Shown here in pieces: positions 34,126 through 40,212 of a DNA stretch of 64,000 nt. The first letter of the stretch is position 1. Each line of letters opens with the position of its first letter. The notes under the pieces are model-generated. The model was given only the letters and a program-made list of their open reading frames with translations. It had not been told where the DNA came from and made no database searches. This stretch comes from Paraburkholderia acidipaludis NBRC 101816 (GTDB lineage: Bacteria; Pseudomonadota; Gammaproteobacteria; Burkholderiales; Burkholderiaceae). The DNA is taken from contig NZ_BAXZ01000011.1 of NCBI RefSeq assembly GCF_000684975.1, positions 23,933-87,932 on the forward strand. The letters run 5' to 3'. The position numbers and the translations under genes were made by a program.

Positions 34126-34853
34126 GCGAGCTCCAGCACGAGACGCCGCGTGCGTGCGCTCTTCTTCTCGAGCTTCGCCACGCGCAGCGCACCGATCTCG
34201 CTCGTGTTGCGCACATGCGTGCCCCCGCAGGGCTGCAGATCCACGCTCTCGATACGCAACAGCCGCACGCGCCCGAGGCCCATCGGCGGCTTCACGCTCA
34301 TCGTGCGCACGAGTTCGGGACGCGCCGCCATTTCCTCGTCGGTGATCCACTCGGTCGCGACCGGATGCGCGCCCGCCACCAGCTCCGCCAGCCGTGCCTC
34401 CACCCTCTCGCGCTCGATCGGCTCGATCGTCGCGAAATCGAGGCGCGCATAGTCGGTCGTGATGCTGCAGCCGTCTACGGAATACGGCAGCACCGCGCAC
34501 ATCAGATGGCTCGCCGTATGCAGCCGCATGTGGCGATGACGGCGCGCCCAGTCGATCTCGGCACGCACCGCCTCGCCCGCGGCAAGACGCGCAAGCAAGG
34601 CCTCCTGGCCCGGCGCGGGCACGTGCAGGGCGTCGTCCGGGGTGGCGCCCTCGAACTTCGCCTTGCGCGTGTCGGCAATCTCGATGCGCGAGCCGTCGCC
34701 GAGCACGAGCGCCCCGGTGTCGCCGGCCTGGCCGCCGCCGAGCGGATAGAACACGGTCTGATCCAGACGCACGCCGTCCTCTCCCACGGCGACGACCGTT
34801 GCGTCGCAGTGCGTCAGATAGGCATCTTCGCGAAACAATGCGCGGGTAGTCAT
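34122..34853 (-). CDS. Alanyl-tRNA editing protein AlaX
   Basis: Free-standing editing domain related to the C-terminal part of AlaRS; hydrolyses Ser-tRNA(Ala) and Gly-tRNA(Ala). 243 residues, the medium-length AlaX class. The zinc site is complete: HTASH near residue 112 and CGGTH near residue 213. The N-terminal FREDAYLTHCDATVVAVGEDGVRLDQTVFYPLGGGQAGDTG-type region matches the family. A tandem repeat with hairpin potential lies directly upstream of the gene. Confidence 0.92.
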   Translation of the reverse strand: MTTRALFREDAYLTHCDATVVAVGEDGVRLDQTVFYPLGGGQAGDTGALVLGDGSRIEIADTRKAKFEGATPDDALHVPAPGQEALLARLAAGEAVRAEIDWARRHRHMRLHTASHLMCAVLPYSVDGCSITTDYARLDFATIEPIERERVEARLAELVAGAHPVATEWITDEEMAARPELVRTMSVKPPMGLGRVRLLRIESVDLQPCGGTHVRNTSEIGALRVAKLEKKSARTRRLVLELA

Positions 34854-34870
34854 GCTTCAAGTCTCCTGTC

Positions 34871-34968
34871 GACCGCACTTGGCGTTTTAGCGCTTAGTGC
34901 GGTCCCATGCAAAGCTGTAGACCGCACTTGGCGCTTTAGCGCTTGGTGCGGTCCCATGCAAAGCTGTT
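34871..34968 (-). repeat. Tandem 49-bp repeat with hairpins upstream of alaX
   Basis: Two adjacent 49-bp units (34871-34919 and 34920-34968), 46 of 49 bases identical. Each contains an inverted repeat with outer arms GACCGCAC and GTGCGGTC. In the second unit inner arms GCGC/GCGC surround a TAAA loop, with symmetric CAA internal loops between the arms. The first unit ends 17 bp before the alaX ATG, so both hairpins could fold in the alaX leader RNA. Each unit also carries the conserved stretch TGCATGG (minus strand). Confidence 0.85.
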
Positions 34969-35107
34969 TATCGCACCAGCGCCACATTATGAGCCGCCCG
35001 CGAGGCGTGCCGAAATGCAGTTGCCGCGTGCCCTGCCGGACTGTACCGGCGGGCAAGCCGGGCCAATCGCGCCGGAATGGCCCCGGCGAATGACATCCCC
35101 CCGGACG

Positions 35108-35518
35108 TCAACCCGGGCGGTTACGCATCCAGTCGGCCGTGTCGAAAAACGAATGTAGCAGGCGTTCGCGCAGCGGCTCGGGCAAGCCGACGTCCTCCAT
35201 CGCCCAGGCCATGCAGCGCAGCCACTGGTCACGTTCCGACGAGGCGATCGCAAACGGCAGATGCCGCGCGCGCAAACGCGGATGGCCGAAGCGCTCGATG
35301 TAGTGATCGGGGCCGCCAAGCCAGCCGCACAAGAACCAGAACAGCTTGTCGCGCGAGCCGTCGAGCGTCGGTGGATGCAAGGCCCGAATGCCCGCGAAAT
35401 CGGCTTCGAGGTCCATCAGGTCGTAGAAGCGGTCGACGAGCTCGCGCACACGCGCCTCGCCGCCGACGAGTTCGAAGGCCGCAGGCTGCTGCGGCGCTTC
35501 GTCGGCTGGATCGGTCAT
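35108..35518 (-). CDS. Group II truncated hemoglobin
   Basis: 136 residues. Heme protein of the truncated globin family, group II (GlbO/trHbO). The signature is WFLCGWLGGPDHYIERFGHP followed by RLRARHLPFAIASSERDQWL: the proximal His lies in ARHLPF, and the conserved Trp of group II in DQWLRCMAWAM. An acidic N-terminal tail precedes ELVGGEARVRELVDRFYDLM. Roles in oxygen or nitric oxide chemistry are typical but unproven here. The start at 35518 gives a normal length; longer frames are rejected. Confidence 0.92.
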   Translation of the reverse strand: MTDPADEAPQQPAAFELVGGEARVRELVDRFYDLMDLEADFAGIRALHPPTLDGSRDKLFWFLCGWLGGPDHYIERFGHPRLRARHLPFAIASSERDQWLRCMAWAMEDVGLPEPLRERLLHSFFDTADWMRNRPG

Positions 35519-35551
35519 ACGGAAAATCGATGCAAAAACGTTGAGAGCGAT

Positions 35552-35573
35552 GCCGGCGTAGCGATACGCCGGC
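35552..35573 (-). terminator. Hairpin after the FtsX-type permease gene
   Basis: A perfect 9-bp inverted repeat GCCGGCGTA/TACGCCGGC with a four-base loop (GCGA on the plus strand) between the permease stop and the globin start. A T run follows on the minus strand only after about 16 bases, so it is a weak terminator or a 3'-end stabiliser. Confidence 0.5.
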
Positions 35574-35651
35574 CGAAACGACGATTTTCGCATAGCGACG
35601 CGGCGACAGCGGCGCGCCGCTCTGGCGCAGGCGCGACGCTCAAGCCGCTGC

Positions 35652-38312
35652 TCACGCGTCGCGCAACGATTGCAGCGCGGGCCGGGCGAGCACGTGGCGC
35701 AGGCTGATCCAGCCGCCCACGCCCGCACAGGCCACGCCCGCCGCGATGCCCGCGGGCACGAGCCACGGATCGAACGGCAGGTAGAACTGGAACACGTGCG
35801 TGGCGAGCTGGGAGCCCACGATCTGGGCACCGACGGCCGCCATGAGTCCCGCCAGCGCGCCCACCGCGACGAATTCCGCCACCTGCACCGCGCGCACCTG
35901 CTGATGCGACGCCCCCAGCGCGCGCAGCAGCGCCGACTCGCGCATGCGCTCGTCGCGCGTGCCGGCCAGCGCGGCACACAGCACCAGCACGCCGGCCGCC
36001 AGCGTGAAGAGAAAGAGGAACTGCACGGCGCCGATCACCTGCTCGAGCATGCGCTGAATCTGCGCGAGGATCGGGGCGATGTCGATGGCCGTGACATTCG
36101 GATACTGCGCCACGAGAGAATCCACGACACTGCGCCGCGTATCCGGCAGATGGAAGCTCGTGATGTAGGTGGCCGGAAAGTCGCGCAGCAGCGCGGGCGG
36201 CATCAGCACGAAGAAGTTGACCTTGAACGAACCCCAGTCGAGCTTGCGCACGCTCGTCACGGGCGCCGTCACTTCGAGCCCCGTCACGTCGAACTTGAGC
36301 ACGTCGCCCGGCTTCACGTCCAGCAGCTTCGCGAGTCCCGCCTCGATCGAAAGCTGCGGCGCGCTCGTTTCGCCGTACCAGTTGCCGGCGGTAATGCGAT
36401 TGTCGTCGGGCAGGTGGGTCGTGTACGAGAGATTGAACTCGCGGTCCACAAGACGCTTCGCGTCCTCGCTCTTGTAGTGCTCGGGATCCACGGGCTTGCC
36501 GTTGATCGAGATGAGCCGGCCGCGCACCATCGGCTCGAGCGCGGCATCCGCAAAGCCGTGCGCGCTCAGCCAGGCCGCCACGGCGTCGTGCTGATCGGGC
36601 TGGATGTCGATGAGGAATTCGTTCGGTGCATCGGGCGGGGTCGATTTGCGCCAGCCGTCGATCAGGTCGTTGCGTGTCATCGCAATCAGCAGGAGGCACA
36701 TGAGGCCGATGGCAAGCGCGGTGATTTGCAGCGCGCTCGCGCCGGGGCGCCGCTCGAGCGAAGCCAGCGCGTACCGCCAGCCGAGGCCGGCGCGCACTTG
36801 GCCGGAGAGGCGCTCGCTGCGCGCGAGGCGCGCCGCGCACCACAGCGCGAGCCGCGCGACGCCCGCGAAAACGACGAGCCCGATCGCGAAACCGCCCGCC
36901 ACGATGCCGCCGAGCTTGAGCTCGCCCGCCGCGATCACGAGGAGTCCCGCGAAAAGCACGATGCCCACGCCATAGGCGGCCCACGCGGTGCGCCCCGCCT
37001 CGCCCCACTCGCGGCGCAGCACGCGCACGGGCGGCACGCGGGTGAGCGGCAACAGCGGCGGCAACGCAAAGCCGAGCAGCAGCACGAGGCCGGCCGCAAC
37101 ACCTTCCAGCGCCGGCAACGGCCCTGGATACGGCAACTGGACACTGATCAGATTGCCGAGCCAGATCAGCAGCGCGTAGTGGCCCGCATAGCCCAGCGCG
37201 ACGCCGACGGCCCCGCCCAGCAGGCCAAGGCCGAGAAATTCGAGGACGAAGAGCACGCGCAGCGTGCGCTGGCTCGCGCCGAGGCACCGCATGGCGGCGC
37301 AACTGTCGAGATGCCGCCGCGTGTAACGGTGTGCGGCCATCGCGATGGCCACGGCGGCGAGCAGCGCGGTGAGCAGCGAGACGAGCGTGAGGAAGTGGCG
37401 CGCGCGGTCCAGCGTCTCGCGCACCTGCGGCTGGCCGTCGTGCAGTGATTCGAGGCCCACACCGCGCATCTTGCCGCCGTCCGCGCGCGCATGCGCCCAC
37501 GCGGCGAACTGCGCGACGGCAGGATCGACGCCCGCGACGAGCAGCCGGTACACGACACGGCTGCCATAGGTGACGAGGCCTGTGGAAGCCAGCTCGTCGG
37601 CCCGCATCATGAGGCGCGGCGAGAAGTTGACGAACGAGAAACCGCGGTCCAGTTCGCGCGTGATGACCGCACCCACGATGAAGTTGCGGTTGCCCACCTT
37701 CACGGTGCTGCCGATATGCAGCTTGAGCGCGTCGAGCAATTCGTCGTCCACCCAGACCGTACCGGGCGGCGGGATGCCCTCGGCCTCGCGATCGGGGATG
37801 CCGGGCTCGGTCTCGATCCGCAGCGCCCCCCGCAGCGGATACTCCGGCGATACCGCCTTGATCGCCGCGAGGCGCGAGAGCGGCTGACCGTTGGCCGCGT
37901 CGGCGCTCACCATGCTCGGAAAAATCGCCGTGGTCGCGGTGCGCAGCGCGAGCGACCGGGCCTCGCGCAGAAACATCGGATCGACGGGATGATCGGCGCG
38001 GACGATGAAATCGGCGGCGATCATACGGCGCGCGTCGCGTTCGAGCCCGCGATCGAGCCGGTCGGCGAGAAAGCCCACGCTGGCGAGCGCCGCCACCGCC
38101 AGCACCAGCGCGAGGAGCAGCATCGTCAGCTCACCCGCGCGCCAGTCGCGCGCGGTCATGCGGGCAGCCAGACGCAGGATATCGAGGACGCCGGGAGCCG
38201 CCTGCGTCTGCGGGGTAGCACCCGGACGAGGCGCCTGCGGCCGCGGCAACCCGGGGCCGCCCTCGCTAAGCGGGAGCTTCGCGGAGGACGAAGAATGAGC
38301 AGTACCGCTCAA
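35652..38312 (-). CDS. ABC transporter permease, FtsX/MacB type (YbbP-like)
   Basis: Large membrane protein of about 886 residues. An N-terminal helix (LTMLLLALVLAVAALASVGF) is followed by a periplasmic MacB-like domain, then two blocks of FtsX helices, near 300-500 and 760-880. This resembles YbbP-type permeases thought to export or extract lipoproteins or lipids with a YbbA-type ATPase, which is not in the window. The start is probably TTG at 38312: it overlaps the stop of the upstream DUF4126 gene and has GGAG 9 bp before it. ATG at 38159 (product begins MTARDWRAGEL) is the alternative. A start at 38408 lies inside the upstream gene. Confidence 0.85.
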   Translation of the reverse strand: MSGTAHSSSSAKLPLSEGGPGLPRPQAPRPGATPQTQAAPGVLDILRLAARMTARDWRAGELTMLLLALVLAVAALASVGFLADRLDRGLERDARRMIAADFIVRADHPVDPMFLREARSLALRTATTAIFPSMVSADAANGQPLSRLAAIKAVSPEYPLRGALRIETEPGIPDREAEGIPPPGTVWVDDELLDALKLHIGSTVKVGNRNFIVGAVITRELDRGFSFVNFSPRLMMRADELASTGLVTYGSRVVYRLLVAGVDPAVAQFAAWAHARADGGKMRGVGLESLHDGQPQVRETLDRARHFLTLVSLLTALLAAVAIAMAAHRYTRRHLDSCAAMRCLGASQRTLRVLFVLEFLGLGLLGGAVGVALGYAGHYALLIWLGNLISVQLPYPGPLPALEGVAAGLVLLLGFALPPLLPLTRVPPVRVLRREWGEAGRTAWAAYGVGIVLFAGLLVIAAGELKLGGIVAGGFAIGLVVFAGVARLALWCAARLARSERLSGQVRAGLGWRYALASLERRPGASALQITALAIGLMCLLLIAMTRNDLIDGWRKSTPPDAPNEFLIDIQPDQHDAVAAWLSAHGFADAALEPMVRGRLISINGKPVDPEHYKSEDAKRLVDREFNLSYTTHLPDDNRITAGNWYGETSAPQLSIEAGLAKLLDVKPGDVLKFDVTGLEVTAPVTSVRKLDWGSFKVNFFVLMPPALLRDFPATYITSFHLPDTRRSVVDSLVAQYPNVTAIDIAPILAQIQRMLEQVIGAVQFLFLFTLAAGVLVLCAALAGTRDERMRESALLRALGASHQQVRAVQVAEFVAVGALAGLMAAVGAQIVGSQLATHVFQFYLPFDPWLVPAGIAAGVACAGVGGWISLRHVLARPALQSLRDA

Positions 38313-38923
38313 TCGTGACGGCTCCGCAGGGAAAAGCGCGAGACCATATGCGCCGCCATGCCGCGAAAGCCGCCTTGCACACCGCGCCACAGGCGCGGCA
38401 GCGCCCATGCGGCAAGCACGAGGAAGCCGGCGAGCAGCACGAGAAACAGGAGCGGCACGAAGAACGCCAGCAACAGGCCAACGAAGGTAATGCCATCCTC
38501 GGTGCTCGACGTGACGACGTTCGAGACCGGCTCCGGCGAGAGGTTGATGAGCGCGCGCGTGCCGGCCTTGGCGAGATGCGCGGTGCCGGCGAGCGTGCCG
38601 CCCGCCAGCGCGGCGATCGCGAGCACGGTCGGATCCGCGTGCCCCATCGCGCCCGCGGCGAGCACGGCGCCGGCGGGAATGCGAATGAAGGTGTGGAGCG
38701 CGTCCCAGAGCGAATCGAACGCGGGAATCTTGTCAGCGAGGAATTCGAGGATGGTGAGCGCGGCGGCGACGCCGATCACCCACGGCGAACCGAGAACGGC
38801 CAAGGTGTCGGGCAAATGGATCAGGCCGAGGCGCTCCATCACCCCGGCCATGAACACCGTGAGATAGAGGCGCAGGCCGCTGCCCCACGACAGGCCCGCG
38901 GCAAGCGAAAGTGGTTCCAGCAT
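38309..38923 (-). CDS. DUF4126 family membrane protein
   Basis: 204 residues with four to five hydrophobic segments. The DUF4126 pattern is visible: SLAAGLSWGSGLRLYLTVFM, then GSPWVIGVAAALTILEFLADKIPAFDSLWDALHTFIRIPAGAVLA-like sequence, and a LINLSPEPVSNVVTSSTEDG loop. Function unknown. The ATG at 38923 has a GGAG sequence upstream, and a -10 element lies at 39000-39005. Its stop overlaps the probable TTG start of the permease, so the two genes look coupled. Confidence 0.88.
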   Translation of the reverse strand: MLEPLSLAAGLSWGSGLRLYLTVFMAGVMERLGLIHLPDTLAVLGSPWVIGVAAALTILEFLADKIPAFDSLWDALHTFIRIPAGAVLAAGAMGHADPTVLAIAALAGGTLAGTAHLAKAGTRALINLSPEPVSNVVTSSTEDGITFVGLLLAFFVPLLFLVLLAGFLVLAAWALPRLWRGVQGGFRGMAAHMVSRFSLRSRHD

Positions 38924-38999
38924 GGCTTGTCTCCTCGCGTGGCACGGAGAGCCATCGCGCCTGCGGCGCGCAGCAATGTTATGGGGCTATGACCATTCC

Positions 39000-39005
39000 A
39001 TTATA
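39000..39005 (-). promoter_or_regulatory. Candidate -10 element for the DUF4126-permease unit
   Basis: TATAAT on the minus strand, preceded by TAGC, 77 bp upstream of the DUF4126 ATG. No convincing -35 was found at 17 bp. Confidence 0.4.
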
Positions 39006-39088
39006 GCTACGCATTTTGCTGCACCGCAGGTCGGTTTGCCGCAGAAGCAACAGGCGCGGCGCCGCATACCTCGCCAGTCGCCCCGCTT

Positions 39089-39409
39089 TCAGGCCGACGA
39101 CGACAGCTTGAGTCCCACGAGCCCGAGCACGATGAGCGCGGCGCTCGCGATACGCGCGACGGAAACCGTCTCGCCCATGGCGACAATGCCGAATAGGAAG
39201 GCGCCCACCGCGCCAATGCCGGTCCACACGGCGTAGGCCGTGCCGAGCGGCAATTGCCGCATGGCCATGGCCAGCAGCCCGAAGCTGCCGAGCGCGGTGA
39301 CGATGGTGAATACGGACGGCCACAGCCGCGTGAAGCCGTCGGACGACTTGAGACCCGCGGCCCATGCCACTTCGAGCAGGCCGGCAATGAGGAGAAGGAA
39401 CCAGGACAT
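39089..39409 (-). CDS. gdx: Guanidinium exporter Gdx (SugE), SMR family
   Basis: Small multidrug resistance family protein, 106 residues, four membrane helices. It starts MSWFLLLIAGLLEVAWAAGL, with the essential membrane Glu (E13) in helix 1, and contains LPLGTAYAVWTGIGAVGAFL, both nearly identical to the SugE subgroup that exports guanidinium with proton antiport. The guanidine-II riboswitch directly upstream fixes the substrate with good confidence. Older annotations would call it a quaternary ammonium compound efflux protein (sugE). Confidence 0.95.
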   Translation of the reverse strand: MSWFLLLIAGLLEVAWAAGLKSSDGFTRLWPSVFTIVTALGSFGLLAMAMRQLPLGTAYAVWTGIGAVGAFLFGIVAMGETVSVARIASAALIVLGLVGLKLSSSA

Positions 39410-39430
39410 ACGGGACGCTCCCTGTTGAAA

Positions 39431-39479
39431 ATGGGGTCGTCCCCGAACGGAATAAAAAACTGCAAGGTCGTCCTTACAG
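39431..39479 (-). promoter_or_regulatory. Guanidine-II riboswitch (mini-ykkC)
   Basis: Two small hairpins with ACGA loops on the minus strand: GTAAGG-ACGA-CCTTGC (39462-39477) and GGGG-ACGA-CCCC (39433-39444), joined by a short A/T-rich linker. Paired ACGR tetraloops define guanidine-II (mini-ykkC) riboswitches, which bind guanidine and turn on efflux genes. The second hairpin ends 23 bases before the gdx ATG, close to the ribosome binding site, which fits translational control. Confidence 0.92.
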
Positions 39480-39486
39480 AATTGTA

Positions 39487-39492
39487 ATTATA
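39487..39492 (-). promoter_or_regulatory. -10 element of the gdx promoter
   Basis: Perfect TATAAT on the minus strand. It would start transcription near 39480, immediately before the first riboswitch hairpin. No strong -35 was recognised. Confidence 0.55.
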
Positions 39493-39513
39493 ACGCCGGT
39501 CGTCCTTCCCTGC

Positions 39514-40212
39514 TCATTGCACGCCCACCAGCCGATAACCCACGCCCGTTTCGGTGACGATATGTTCAGGCTGCGCCGGGTCGCGCTCGAGCTTCTGGCG
39601 CAGATGCGCCATATAGATGCGCAGATAGTGGCTGCTCTCCACGTGCGACGGCCCCCACACCTCGCGCAGCAGTTGCCGGTGCGTGAGAACGCGGCCCGCG
39701 TCGCGCACGAGCGTAGCGAGCAGGCGGTACTCGATGGGGGTCAGATGAACCGGCGCGCCCGCTCGCGTCACCTGGCGCAGGCCCAGGTCGACGGTCACCT
39801 CGCCGAAGCTCACCTGCGGCGCCTCGTTCGCGCCGCCGCGGTTGCGCCGGCGCAGATGCGCACGGATCCGCGCGAGCAGTTCCGAGACGCCGAACGGCTT
39901 GGTCAGATAGTCGTCGGCGCCGGCGTCGAGCGCCGCCACCTTCTCGCTTTCCTGGGTGCGCGCCGAAAGCACGATCACGGGCAGATCGCTCCAGCCGCGC
40001 AGCTCGCGGATCACGTCGAGGCCGTCGGTATCGGGCAGGCCGAGATCGACGATCACGAGGTCGGGCTTGCGCGTGGCGGCCTCGACGAGGCCCTGCTTGC
40101 CCGTCTCGGCATCGTGGACGACGATCCCCTCGCCTTCCAGCGACGCGCGCACGAAACGTCGGATCTGCTTCTCGTCCTCGATCAGGACGACGGCAATGTT
40201 CGGATCACTCAT
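39514..40212 (-). CDS. kdpE: Response regulator KdpE
   Basis: OmpR-type regulator of the potassium uptake operon, 232 residues. The receiver domain has acidic residues near 12-13 (IEDEKQ), the phospho-acceptor D56 (VIVDLGLPDTDG), and the conserved Lys in LTKPFG. The C-terminal winged helix has VHLTPIEYRLLATLVRDAGRV and YLRIYMAHLRQKLE. Its start overlaps the kdpD stop by 8 bp. It should act on the kdp promoter about 8 kb upstream on the same strand. Confidence 0.96.
   Translation of the reverse strand: MSDPNIAVVLIEDEKQIRRFVRASLEGEGIVVHDAETGKQGLVEAATRKPDLVIVDLGLPDTDGLDVIRELRGWSDLPVIVLSARTQESEKVAALDAGADDYLTKPFGVSELLARIRAHLRRRNRGGANEAPQVSFGEVTVDLGLRQVTRAGAPVHLTPIEYRLLATLVRDAGRVLTHRQLLREVWGPSHVESSHYLRIYMAHLRQKLERDPAQPEHIVTETGVGYRLVGVQ

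Noticed and set aside
38313..38408. ATG at 38408 as the permease start
   Set aside because: It lies inside the DUF4126 gene and has no ribosome binding site; the TTG at 38312 is better placed.
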